Shown in pieces: positions 26,168 through 34,712 of a stretch of DNA of 64,000 bases. Both the position numbers and the translations under genes were made by a program. The DNA comes from CBDDFV01 sp965227335 (GTDB lineage: Bacteria > Planctomycetota > Phycisphaerae > Phycisphaerales > SM1A02): NCBI GenBank assembly GCA_965227335.1, contig CBDDFV010000010.1:1-64000 (forward strand), read 5' to 3'. Position 1 is the stretch's first letter; each line of letters opens with the position of its first letter. The notes beneath the pieces are model-generated. The model saw only the letters and a program-made list of their open reading frames with translations. It did no database searches and had not been told where the DNA came from.

Positions 26168-26171
26168 TGGG
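26153..26171. repeat. Right 19-bp inverted repeat flanking the 12-bp module array
   Basis: CCCATGGCAAAGCCATGGG is the exact reverse complement of 25715-25733, 457 bp end to end. It overlaps the last C module and sits 20 bp beyond the acs stop, so it could also serve as a hairpin at the end of acs transcripts. Confidence 0.85.
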
Positions 26172-26191
26172 CTTGGGGGCGGGCGGGTCGT

Positions 26192-28195
26192 TTACGAATC
26201 GCCCGCCTGCAACTTCGCCACCACCGAGTAATCCTCGAGCGTCGTCGTGTCCTGCGTGACCTCCGTCTCGCCCTTCGCGATCGAACGCAGCAGGCGACGC
26301 ATGATCTTGCCGGAACGCGTCTTCGGCAGCGCATCGGTGAAGCGGATCATGTCCGGTTTCGCGATCGCGCCGATCTCCTCGGCGACGTGCGCACGCAGCG
26401 CGTTCCGCAGGTCTTCCGACGGCTCGTGACGCGAGTCCAGCGTGCAGAACGCCGCGATCCCGTCGCCCTTGATCTCGTGCGGCATGCCGACGACCGCCGC
26501 CTCGACCACCGCCTCGTGACTCACCAGCGCGGATTCGACCTCCATCGTGCCCAGTCGGTGGCCGGAGACGTTGATCACGTCGTCGACGCGGCCCATGATC
26601 CAGAAATAGCCGCGCTCGTCCCGGCGCGCCCCGTCGCCCGCGAAATACATCCCGTCGATCGTCGACCAGTACGTGTCGATGAAGCGGGGCCGATCCCCGT
26701 GAATGCCCCGCAGCATGCCGGGCCACGGCTTGCGGATCGCGAGCAGTCCGCCGGAATTGGGCGGCTGCTCGTTCCCGGCGCTGTCGACGATGGCCGCGTC
26801 GATCCCGAAGAACGGCAGCGTGCACGAGCCCGGCACCGTCGGCGTGGCCCCGGGCATCGGCGTGATCATGTGGCCGCCGGTCTCCGTCTGCCACCACGTG
26901 TCGACGATCGGGCATCGTTCGCCGCCGATCACCGTGTGATACCACATCCACGCCTCGGGGTTGATCGGTTCGCCCACCGTCCCGAGGACGCGGAGCGACG
27001 ACAGATCGTGCTTCCTGGGATGTTCGTCCCCCCACTTCATGAACGCCCGGATCGCAGTCGGGGCGGTGTAGAACTGCGTGACCTTGTGCCGCGCGACGAT
27101 CTCCCAGAACCGATCCGGCGACGGATGGTTCGGCGCGCCCTCGTACATCAGCGTCGGCACGCGGTTCGGCAGCAGGCCGTAGATGATGTAACTGTGCCCG
27201 GTGATCCACCCGACGTCCGCCGTGCACCAGTACACCTGCCCTTCCCCCGGCTGCAGGTTGAACGTGATCTTGCTCGTGAGGTACGTGTAGACCATGTACC
27301 CCCCCGTCGTGTGCATGATGCCCTTCGGCTTGCCGGTCGACCCGGACGTGTACAGCAGGAAGAGCATGTCCTCGCTGTCCATCGGCTCGCACGGACATTC
27401 CTCGGACTGACCCGCGACGAGATCGTGCCACCAGAAGTCACGCTCCGGACGCCAGTCGATCTTCGTCTCGACCCGCTGCACGATGATCACCCGCTCGACG
27501 CGGTCGTCGCCGTCCGCCAGTTCATCACACGCAGCGTCGACGTTCGCCTTCAGCGGCACCACGGCGCCCCGCCGCCACGCCCCGTCGCACGTGATGATCG
27601 TCTTCGACTTCGCGTCGATCACCCGGTCCACGATCGCCTTGCTCGAAAACCCGCCGAAGATCACCGAGTGCGGCGCCCCGATCCGCGCGCACGCCAGCAC
27701 CGCGATCGCCAGCTCCGGAACCATCCCCATGTAGATCGTGACGACGTCGCCCTTCTTCACCCCCTGCGACTTCAACGCGTTTGCGAACTTCGACACCTCC
27801 GCCTGCAGGTCGCGATACGTCAGTCGACGCACCTGCGGCCGATCCCCCGGCTTCGGCTCGCCTTCCCAGATGATCGCCGTGTCGTCGCCGTGCCCGCTCT
27901 CCACCTGGCGGTCCACGCAGTTGTGACAGATGTTCGTCTTCGCTCCCACGAACCACTTCGCGTCCGGCAGATCCCATTCCAGCACCCGTTTCCACGGCTC
28001 AAACCAGTCGAGCTCGCCCGCCACCTCGCCCCAGAACCCCTCCGGATCGCCGATCGATCGCTCGTGCGCGGCGAGATACGCGTCCATGCTCGCCACGTGC
28101 GCGCCGCCGATCCGCTCCGCGAAATCCGCCGGCGGCTCGAACACGCGATTCTCATGCAGGCCGGATTCGATCGACTGGGACGTGGGGTCGGACAT
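26192..28195 (-). CDS. acs: Acetyl-CoA synthetase (AMP-forming)
   Basis: This enzyme makes acetyl-CoA from acetate, ATP and CoA in the cytosol. The 667-residue length is close to that of the family. Motifs are the P-loop YTSGSTGKPKGIMHT (about residue 280), WWQTETGG, YWSTIDG..GDGA, and the regulatory lysine in RSGKIMRR (about 628), which is the site of inhibitory acetylation in other bacteria. The ATG at 28195 was chosen over an upstream one because GGAG precedes it. It is immediately downstream of a sodium/solute symporter operon on the same strand, the usual pairing for acetate uptake and activation. Confidence 0.96.
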   Translation of the reverse strand: MSDPTSQSIESGLHENRVFEPPADFAERIGGAHVASMDAYLAAHERSIGDPEGFWGEVAGELDWFEPWKRVLEWDLPDAKWFVGAKTNICHNCVDRQVESGHGDDTAIIWEGEPKPGDRPQVRRLTYRDLQAEVSKFANALKSQGVKKGDVVTIYMGMVPELAIAVLACARIGAPHSVIFGGFSSKAIVDRVIDAKSKTIITCDGAWRRGAVVPLKANVDAACDELADGDDRVERVIIVQRVETKIDWRPERDFWWHDLVAGQSEECPCEPMDSEDMLFLLYTSGSTGKPKGIMHTTGGYMVYTYLTSKITFNLQPGEGQVYWCTADVGWITGHSYIIYGLLPNRVPTLMYEGAPNHPSPDRFWEIVARHKVTQFYTAPTAIRAFMKWGDEHPRKHDLSSLRVLGTVGEPINPEAWMWYHTVIGGERCPIVDTWWQTETGGHMITPMPGATPTVPGSCTLPFFGIDAAIVDSAGNEQPPNSGGLLAIRKPWPGMLRGIHGDRPRFIDTYWSTIDGMYFAGDGARRDERGYFWIMGRVDDVINVSGHRLGTMEVESALVSHEAVVEAAVVGMPHEIKGDGIAAFCTLDSRHEPSEDLRNALRAHVAEEIGAIAKPDMIRFTDALPKTRSGKIMRRLLRSIAKGETEVTQDTTTLEDYSVVAKLQAGDS

Positions 28196-28300
28196 GGCGG
28201 GGCTCCTTCGGGACCACGAGGACATCGTCGACCCGTCATGCTACCGCGCCCCGCACCGGCGCAAAGGCCGCCCGAGGCCCCGATCCCGCCCGGCGTCGGC

Positions 28301-30082
28301 CTACGCCGAAATCTCGTGCGACGGTCCCGCGTGGTCCGGCAGCCGGATCTCCTCCACCATCGCCTGGATCTCCGCCGAAGGCGGCGGCGTCAGCAACCCC
28401 ACCACCGTCGCGACCGTCGCGTTGATCACCATGCCGATCGTCCCGATCCCCTCCGGCGACACGCCGAACCACCAGTGCGCGGCGTTGTTCAGATCAGGCC
28501 GCATGAACTTGAAGAACACGATGTACGCCGCCGTGAACGCGAGGCCCGTCACCATCCCCGAGACCGCGCCGTACACATTCATGCGCTTCCAGAAGATCCC
28601 GAACACGATCGCCGGGAAGAAACTCGACGCCGCGAACCCGAACGCGAACGCCACGACCGCGGCGACGTAATCCGGCGGATTGATCCCGAAGTACCCGGCC
28701 ACGATCACCGCCGCCCCCGCCGCGATGCGGGCGATGATCAACTCCTGCTTCTCCGTCAGGTCCGGCTTCAACGTCTTCTTGCCGAGATCGTGCGCGACCG
28801 ATGTCGAGATCACGAGCAGCAGGCCCGCGGCGGTCGACAGCGCCGCGGCGAGTCCGCCCGCCGCGACCAGCGCCGCGACCCAGTCCGGCAGTCCCGCGAT
28901 CCGCGGGTTGGCGAGGACCATGATGTCGCGATCGATGTACAGCTCATTCGCGTTGTCCGTGGGCTCGTTCGCGATCATCCGTTGCCCGTGCTGGCCCATC
29001 TCCCCCGTGAAGACCGGCTTGCCGCCGGCGAACGGCGTCCCCGGCGCATAGTCGATCTGGCCGTCCTCGTTCTTGTCGAGCCACGCGACGAGATCGTTGT
29101 TCTCCGCCTCCATGAACCACGCCGGCGACTCGATGTACGCCTGGTTGGGAATCGTCTCCAGCAGATTCGTCCGCACGAAGACGGCGATCGCGGGCGCGGT
29201 GGTGTAGAGAATCGCGATGAAGACCAGAGCCCAGCCCGCGCTGACACGGGCGGCCGCCACCTTCGGCACCGTGTAGAACCGCACGATCACGTGCGGGAGC
29301 CCCGCGGTGCCCACCATCAGCGCCGTCGTGATGCAGAACAGATCGAACGTCCCGAGCGATCCGTCGGTGTACTTCGGCAGGCCGAGATCGACGGAGATCC
29401 GGTCGAGCTTCTCCAGCAGGTGCAGTCCCGACCCGTCCGTCAGCGTCGAGCCGAGCCCGAGTTGCGGGATCGGGTTGCCCGTCATCTGGAACGAGATGAA
29501 GAACGCGGGCGTCATGAAGGCGAAGATCAGCACGCAGTACTGCGCGACCTGCGTGTACGTGATGCCCTTCATTCCGCCGAGCACTGCGTAGAAAAAGACG
29601 ACGCCCATGCCGATCAGGACGCCGTAGTTGATGGGGATCTCGAGAAACTGCGAGAAGACGATGCCGACGCCCCGCATCTGACCCGCGACGTAGGTGAACG
29701 ACACGAAGATCGCACAGATGACCGCGACCACCCGCGCCGTCGACGAGCCGTAGCGATCGCCCACGAAGTCGGGCACGGTGTACTTGCCGAACTTGCGCAG
29801 GTACGGCGCCAGAAGCAACGCGAGCAGAACGTAGCCGCCCGTCCATCCCATGAGGTAGCGGGAGCCGTCGCGTCCGGCGAAGGAGATGATGCCGGCCATC
29901 GAGATGAAGGACGCCGCGCTCATCCAGTCCGCGGCGGTGGCCATCCCGTTGAGCAGCGGCTTCACCTGTCCGCCCGCGACGTAGAACTCGCCGGTGGTGC
30001 CCGCGCGGGACCAGATCGCGACGCCGATGTACAGGGCGAAGGTGAGCCCGACGATGACGAAGGTCCAGGCCTGGAGGTCCAT
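28301..30082 (-). CDS. Sodium/solute symporter large subunit (VC_2705/ActP-like)
   Basis: This 593-residue inner-membrane Na+-coupled carrier has about 13 hydrophobic segments. Family features are FYVAGGQVKPLLNGMATAAD, AGIISFAGRDG, GGMKGITYTQVAQY and AALSTAAGLLLVIST. Between two helices is a hydrophilic loop of some 70 residues that contains DKNEDGQID (about 333-341), which looks like a calcium-binding loop. The start overlaps the stop of the DUF4212 gene by one base, and this subfamily normally works with that small subunit. Next to acs, its likely substrate is acetate or another short carboxylate. Confidence 0.92.
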   Translation of the reverse strand: MDLQAWTFVIVGLTFALYIGVAIWSRAGTTGEFYVAGGQVKPLLNGMATAADWMSAASFISMAGIISFAGRDGSRYLMGWTGGYVLLALLLAPYLRKFGKYTVPDFVGDRYGSSTARVVAVICAIFVSFTYVAGQMRGVGIVFSQFLEIPINYGVLIGMGVVFFYAVLGGMKGITYTQVAQYCVLIFAFMTPAFFISFQMTGNPIPQLGLGSTLTDGSGLHLLEKLDRISVDLGLPKYTDGSLGTFDLFCITTALMVGTAGLPHVIVRFYTVPKVAAARVSAGWALVFIAILYTTAPAIAVFVRTNLLETIPNQAYIESPAWFMEAENNDLVAWLDKNEDGQIDYAPGTPFAGGKPVFTGEMGQHGQRMIANEPTDNANELYIDRDIMVLANPRIAGLPDWVAALVAAGGLAAALSTAAGLLLVISTSVAHDLGKKTLKPDLTEKQELIIARIAAGAAVIVAGYFGINPPDYVAAVVAFAFGFAASSFFPAIVFGIFWKRMNVYGAVSGMVTGLAFTAAYIVFFKFMRPDLNNAAHWWFGVSPEGIGTIGMVINATVATVVGLLTPPPSAEIQAMVEEIRLPDHAGPSHEISA

Positions 30083-30402
30083 CAGTCGCGGTCCTCCGGC
30101 GCGGGTTCGGGCTGATCGTTGTTCTCCAGATGATGCCGACGATCTAGCCGGTTCATCAACACCACGTACACGAAGATCAGGATCACGAAGACGTATATCG
30201 ACCCCTGCTGCGCGAACCAGAAGCCGAGCTTGAACCCGCCGATCCGGATCTGGTCGAGCGCATCCGCGAACAGCACGCCGCACCCGAGGGAGACGACGAA
30301 CCAGATGACGAGCAGGATCGAGACGATCGTGAGATTCCGCCGCCAGTACGCGCGGCGTGACGCGTCGGAGGATCGCGATTCAGGCGTGCGTGGGTCGGGC
30401 AT
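30082..30402 (-). CDS. DUF4212 small subunit of the sodium/solute symporter
   Basis: The 106-residue protein has two membrane helices (LTIVSILLVIWFVVSLGCGV and YVFVILIFVYVVLMNR) with GFWFAQQGSIY between them, as in DUF4212 proteins that accompany VC_2705-type symporters. The C-terminus is acidic. Its TGA and the ATG of the large subunit overlap (TGATG), so translation is probably coupled. TACAAA ends six bases before the ATG at 30402, suggesting a leaderless operon transcript. Confidence 0.92.
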   Translation of the reverse strand: MPDPRTPESRSSDASRRAYWRRNLTIVSILLVIWFVVSLGCGVLFADALDQIRIGGFKLGFWFAQQGSIYVFVILIFVYVVLMNRLDRRHHLENNDQPEPAPEDRD

Positions 30403-30414
30403 GCAGCGTTTGTA
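30403..30414 (-). promoter_or_regulatory. -10 hexamer of a probable leaderless promoter for the symporter/acs group
   Basis: On the minus strand TACAAA (plus-strand 30409-30414) is followed by six bases and the ATG at 30402. TTGGCC 18 bp further upstream may be a weak -35. Confidence 0.5.
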
Positions 30415-30448
30415 ACGGATCGACGCCGCTCCGGCCAACCCGACGTCC

Positions 30449-30814
30449 TCACCCCGCCCAGTCCATGATCGCGTCCGCCAGCGAGAAGCCGCTGATCATG
30501 ATCCACAACAGGAACGCGATGATCGGGATCGCGAAGAGCCAGAGGAGGACGGCCGTGATCATCGCGAACGTGCGTTCGAGGTCGGTGCGGTCCGGGTCAC
30601 GCCGCGCCGCGATCGCCCGCCAGGTGGCGAGCGCGGTCGCCACCGACATCGCGACGATCATCACGCCCTGGAGCAGGCGCGGCCCCTGATCCTGCAGCCA
30701 CGGCGGCCCGAACACCACCCCGTACGACAGCACCGTGAACGCCAGCATCAGCACCACGCTCCCGACGCCCCAGATCGCCGCCTGCTCCGCCATCGATCGT
30801 TTTCGCTTCGCCAT
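30449..30814 (-). CDS. Small membrane protein, three predicted helices
   Basis: The 121-residue protein is not recognised. It begins with a basic stretch (MAKRKRSMAEQ) and has hydrophobic segments GVGSVVLMLAFTVLSYGVVF, LQGVMIVAMSVATALATW and MITAVLLWLFAIPIIAFLLW, separated by a short charged loop RRDPDRTDLER. It ends in AIMDWAG. It lies just upstream of the symporter operon on the same strand with 46 bp between, but that operon appears to have its own promoter. Confidence 0.75.
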   Translation of the reverse strand: MAKRKRSMAEQAAIWGVGSVVLMLAFTVLSYGVVFGPPWLQDQGPRLLQGVMIVAMSVATALATWRAIAARRDPDRTDLERTFAMITAVLLWLFAIPIIAFLLWIMISGFSLADAIMDWAG

Positions 30815-30944
30815 CACCCCCGATTCTCCCACAAATCCCCGACTTCCACCTTGACCCCGCCCGAACACGTGTTAGGTTACTGGTCGGGGACCGGCGAAAT
30901 CAACGTCGCGGGGAGAACTCGCGCGAGGACTGAGGAGGCGTGTC

Positions 30945-31430
30945 ATGGTGAATTTCGTCCCGGACGGGTGTCACACGGTGATGCCGTACCTGTCGCTGAA
31001 GGACGCCGCGACGGCGATCGAGTGGTACAAGGATGTGTTCGAGGCGGAGGAGGTGACCCGGATGCCGGGTCCGGACGGGACGGGCGTCCTGCACGCGGAG
31101 CTTCGGATCAGCGGGTCGATGATCATGTTGTCGGATGAGTGTCCGGTGATGGAGATGGCCTGGCGGTCGCCGCAGACGCTGGAGGCGACGACGGTGGCGA
31201 TCTTCCTGTACGTCCCGGATGCGGACGCGATGTTCGACAAGGCGGTCAGCAAGGGGGCGCGATCGATGGAGCCGATGTCGGAGCGTTTCTGGGGCGATCG
31301 GATGGGGCAGTTGAAGGACCCGTTCGGCCACCACTGGACGCTGGCGACGCATGTGAAGGACCTCTCGCCCGAGGAGATGCAGAAGGCCGCGGCGGAAGCC
31401 ATGGCCGCGATGACGGAGGGCCAGACGTAA
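30945..31430 (+). CDS. VOC-family protein (PhnB/glyoxalase-like)
   Basis: The 161-residue protein has the PhnB-like form of the vicinal-oxygen-chelate fold: MPYLSLKDAATAIEWYKDVF at the start, ELRISGSMIMLSDE in the middle, YVPDADAMFDKAVSKGA, and DRMGQLKDPFGHHWTLATH near the end. Such proteins are metal-binding enzymes or resistance proteins of diverse function, and the substrate cannot be read from sequence. GAGGAG precedes the ATG. It stands alone on its strand, with a long gene-free stretch after it. Confidence 0.88.
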   Translation: MVNFVPDGCHTVMPYLSLKDAATAIEWYKDVFEAEEVTRMPGPDGTGVLHAELRISGSMIMLSDECPVMEMAWRSPQTLEATTVAIFLYVPDADAMFDKAVSKGARSMEPMSERFWGDRMGQLKDPFGHHWTLATHVKDLSPEEMQKAAAEAMAAMTEGQT

Positions 31431-32469
31431 GACGCCGAGGACGCCTCACGGCCCGGCCCCCGGTCTCGGACCCCGGTCTCGAACCCCGGTCTCGGACCGC
31501 CGCCGGCCAACCGTTCCGCCATCGGCGCCGCCCGTCACCCGGACCCGGGGGGATCAGCGCAGGCCGACCGGTCAGACGGCCTGACGCCCCCTCGGGCGCC
31601 CGTGGTGTGAACGATGGCCGACCGTCCGACTCGCCGTCCGTGACTCACTGCCTCGCGCCGCGGATCCTGGTGTCCTCTGTGGTGAAGCGGGTGAATCACG
31701 GATCTGCACCATCGGGCAGGAGGCCTCGAGGGCGCGGCATTCCTGGTGGTCGCGCAAAAAATCTCTGGAGAAACAGTCAGTCCGGTGGTAGTCTGACCTC
31801 GCGGAGGGAGTGGCGTCGCCGGCGCCCGTGGGATGACCCCCGGCGAACGGCGAATCCGGACTCTGGAGCCGCGGCGTGCCATAGGCAGAGGGGCACGCCG
31901 CGCTCCGTTTTTCAAAACACCCGCCATCCCCGCCAACCGCCGCCCTCGTGCGTCGAGTGTGATTTCATCCCCCGAGCGCGGCGTGCTTTCGAGGCGTCGC
32001 GTTCGTTTTCATACGCACGCCCCTCCACCTCCGTCTCCAGGACGCCATCCTCCACTCCGGGTCTCGTGACGCCGGGCGCGCGACCCGCTCATCGCGACGG
32101 TGATGGACGCCGGCCGCTCACGCCCGTCCCCACCGTCGGCGTCCGATGCAGTTGACGACCCCCGGCCGCCTCGGTATCGTCCCGCCCTTCATGTTCGACG
32201 TCACGCTCCATCCCGCCCGCTCCCACGCCGCCGACGCCGCCCGGCCCGGCCGCGTCCGGTGCGCGCCTGATGCGTTCGTCGTCCTGAAACAAGCCGCCGC
32301 CAAAAAAGCCGACGCTTCGTGCGACGGCCGGCGACCGCGTGCTGACATCTGATCCGAATTCCGCGATCATCTCAGTCTCACGTTCACCCGGACCCGTCGC
32401 CCTCGCGTCGGGCCCGTTGTCGTTTTCGTGACGCTCTCTGCCAACCCCCTGAACAGGAACCTCCAAGCC
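31431..32469. other. Gene-free stretch before the lysW operon
   Basis: No convincing gene is seen in this 1.04 kb. Its only clear signal is an intrinsic terminator at 31871-31912 on the plus strand with no gene ending before it. AT-richer patches lie at about 31750-31775 and 32285-32310. The lysW promoter must lie in the last part but was not identified. Frames on both strands are arginine/proline-rich and unsupported. Confidence 0.6.
31871..31912 (+). terminator. Intrinsic terminator without an upstream gene
   Basis: A perfect 10-bp stem (GCGGCGTGCC at 31871-31880, complement at 31892-31901) with an 11-base loop is followed by GCTCCG and five T (31908-31912). The nearest upstream plus-strand gene ends 440 bp away, so it may end a small RNA or a long untranslated tail. 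Confidence 0.7.
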
Positions 32470-32640
32470 ATGGCCACCGTGATCTGCCCCGAGTGCGGCG
32501 CCTCCGTCCCGATGCCGCCCAACGCCATCGTCGGCGAAATCATCCAGTGCCCGGAATGCGGCGCTGAACTCGAAGTGCGGGGCGTCGATCCGCCCGAAGT
32601 CGAAGTCGCCCCCGAAATGGAAGAGGACTGGGGCGAGTAA
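32470..32640 (+). CDS. lysW: Amino-group carrier protein LysW
   Basis: This small carrier protects the amino group of alpha-aminoadipate (or glutamate) through its C-terminal glutamate during lysine (or ornithine) synthesis. The 56-residue protein has the zinc ribbon C6-P-E-C9 and C27-P-E-C30, an acidic second half, and the diagnostic C-terminus EDWGE. The ATG at 32470 gives the canonical start ATVICPECG; an in-frame ATG at 32428 would add 14 residues that the family lacks. It heads an operon with lysX, lysY, lysZ and lysK. Confidence 0.95.
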   Translation: MATVICPECGASVPMPPNAIVGEIIQCPECGAELEVRGVDPPEVEVAPEMEEDWGE

Positions 32641-32735
32641 ACCCGGTTCGCCGCTCCGTCGGGACCAACCCGACCGCTCCCGCGCCTTCTGTCGTTCGCC
32701 CGCCCCGTGTCTCCCTCCCCCAAGGACTTCCGACC

Positions 32736-33626
32736 ATGCGCGTCGCCATGCTCGTCGCTCACCTCCGCATCGAAGAGAAGATGCTCGTCGAGGCGTTTCG
32801 CGCCCGCGGCGTGGACCTCCAGCTCATGGACGTCCGCTCCGCCCGGCTCGACCTCCACAACCCCGGCCCCTGGGCCGAGTTCGACGTCGTCCTCGAACGA
32901 TGCATCAGCCACTCCCGCGCCCTCGCGGTGCTCCGCGTCCTCGACAGCTGGGGCGTCAAATGCGTGAACCCGTTCGCGGTGGCGGAACTGTGCGGCGACA
33001 AACTCGCGACCTCGCTCGCCCTCATCCGACATGACGTCCCCACCCCGGGCGTCCGGATGGCGCTGACCCCCGAATCCGCACTCGACGCGATCGATGAACT
33101 CGGGTACCCCGCGGTGCTCAAGCCGTCGGTCGGATCGTGGGGCCGGCTCATCGCCCGCATCAACGATCGGGACGCGGCCGAGGCGCTGCTCGAACACAAG
33201 GCGACGCTCGGCACCTACCACCACTCGATCTTCTACATTCAGGAACACATCGAGAAAGGCGGCCGCGATCTGCGCACCTTCGTGATCAACGACGAGACGA
33301 TCTGCGGCATCAGTCGCACGAGCGAACACTGGATCACGAACACCGCGCGGGGCGGAAGGTCCGCCGCGCTGGAGATCACGCCCGAGATCGACGCCATCTC
33401 CCGCGCGGCGGCGAAGGCGGTCGGCGGCGGCATCGTGGCCATCGACCTCTTCGAGACCGCCGATCGCGGCCTGCTGGTCAACGAGGTCAACTACACGATG
33501 GAGTTCCGCAACTCCATCGAACCGACGGGCGTGAACATCCCCGACAAGATGATCGACTACGTGCTCGCCGTCGGCGCGGGCGAGATCGAACTGCCCCGAC
33601 TCGTCGCGGCGGGAGGTGTCGCGTGA
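32736..33626 (+). CDS. lysX: LysX-type ATP-grasp ligase
   Basis: This RimK-like ATP-grasp enzyme joins alpha-aminoadipate (LysX) or glutamate (ArgX) to the C-terminal glutamate of LysW. The 296-residue product has AVLKPSVGSWGRLIARI (nucleotide site), YIQEHIEKGGRDLRTFVI and the metal-binding NEVNYTMEF near the C-terminus. Which amino acid it accepts cannot be settled by eye. It starts 95 bp after lysW with AAGGA upstream, and its stop overlaps the GTG of lysY (GTGA). Confidence 0.93.
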   Translation: MRVAMLVAHLRIEEKMLVEAFRARGVDLQLMDVRSARLDLHNPGPWAEFDVVLERCISHSRALAVLRVLDSWGVKCVNPFAVAELCGDKLATSLALIRHDVPTPGVRMALTPESALDAIDELGYPAVLKPSVGSWGRLIARINDRDAAEALLEHKATLGTYHHSIFYIQEHIEKGGRDLRTFVINDETICGISRTSEHWITNTARGGRSAALEITPEIDAISRAAAKAVGGGIVAIDLFETADRGLLVNEVNYTMEFRNSIEPTGVNIPDKMIDYVLAVGAGEIELPRLVAAGGVA

Positions 33627-34687
33627 CCGACGCCGCCCCGAACCCCGCGACGATCACCGCGAGCATCATCGGCGCGTCCGGCTACGGCGGCGGCGAACTG
33701 CTGCGTCTGCTCCTCGGCCACCCGCACGTCGAGGTGCAGCAGATCACGTCGCGCACGTACGCCGGCAAGTACGCCCACGCCGCGCACCCCAACCTGCGCA
33801 CGCGGACGATGCTCCAGTTCACCACGCCCGACCAGCTCGAACCGTGCGATGTGCTGTTCGTCGGCCTTCCCCATGGCAAGTGCGCGGCGGACATCGAGTC
33901 GTACGCGAAACTCGGCGCCCGCGTCATCGATCTTTCCGCCGACTTCCGACTCCGCGACGCCGCCGCCTACGAGCGCTGGTACGACTGGACCCACCCGACG
34001 CCCGACTGGCTCGACAAGTTCGTCTACGGCCTGCCCGAGACCAACCGCGACGCCCTGCGGGGCGCCGCGCACGTCTCCGGCGTCGGCTGCAACGCCACCG
34101 CCACGATCCTCGCCCTCCTGCCGCTGGCGCGGGCGGGCCTGATCGAACGCGCCGTCGTCGACCTCAAGGTCGGCTCCTCCGAAGGCGGCGCGTCCTTCAG
34201 CGCGGCGAGCCATCACCCGGAACGCTCCGGCGCCATGCGGACCTTCGCCCCCGCCGGACACCGACACGAAGCGGAAGTCCTCCAGGAACTCAGCGAACTG
34301 AATCCCGGATTCGACCTCCACCTGACCGCCACCGCGGTCGAGATGGTGCGCGGCGTCCTCTGCACCGCCCACGTCTTCACCACCGAACCGCTCGAAGACA
34401 AGGACTGCTGGAAACACTATCGCGCCGCCTACGGCGAGGAGCCGTTCGTCCGCATCGTGAAGGAACGCACCGGCCTCTACCGATACCCTGAACCGAAACT
34501 GCTCGCCGGCGCCAACTTCGCCGACGTCGGCTTCCAGGCGGACGCCAGGGGCAAGCGCGTCGTGTCGATCAGTGCGATCGACAACCTCATGAAGGGCGCG
34601 GCGGGCTCCGCCGTCCAGTGCATGAACCTCATTTGCGGCTTCGACGAAGCCGCCGGCCTCGGCTTCACCGGTCTCCATCCCATCTGA
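33623..34687 (+). CDS. lysY: LysW-aminoadipyl/glutamyl-phosphate reductase LysY (ArgC-like)
   Basis: This NADPH-dependent reductase converts the LysW-bound acyl phosphate to the semialdehyde. The 354-residue ArgC-type protein has the nucleotide-binding GASGYGGGELLRLLLGHP at the N-terminus, LPHGKCAADI, IDLSADFRL and catalytic C156 in GVGCNATATIL. The GTG at 33623 is preferred because it overlaps the lysX stop by four bases and the Rossmann motif follows about 15 residues later. The far upstream in-frame starts lie inside lysX. Confidence 0.94.
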   Translation: MTDAAPNPATITASIIGASGYGGGELLRLLLGHPHVEVQQITSRTYAGKYAHAAHPNLRTRTMLQFTTPDQLEPCDVLFVGLPHGKCAADIESYAKLGARVIDLSADFRLRDAAAYERWYDWTHPTPDWLDKFVYGLPETNRDALRGAAHVSGVGCNATATILALLPLARAGLIERAVVDLKVGSSEGGASFSAASHHPERSGAMRTFAPAGHRHEAEVLQELSELNPGFDLHLTATAVEMVRGVLCTAHVFTTEPLEDKDCWKHYRAAYGEEPFVRIVKERTGLYRYPEPKLLAGANFADVGFQADARGKRVVSISAIDNLMKGAAGSAVQCMNLICGFDEAAGLGFTGLHPI

Positions 34688-34712
34688 TTCTGTCTGGAAG
34701 GCGCCCATCACC

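Noticed and set aside
25700..30115. Plus-strand open frame of 1471 codons
   Set aside because: It runs through the 12-bp array and then antisense to acs and the symporter. Its product is arginine/histidine/aspartate-rich without domains, while the opposite strand encodes complete known proteins.
32089..32466. Short open frames on both strands before lysW
   Set aside because: They are low-complexity, have no ribosome site or homology and overlap each other.
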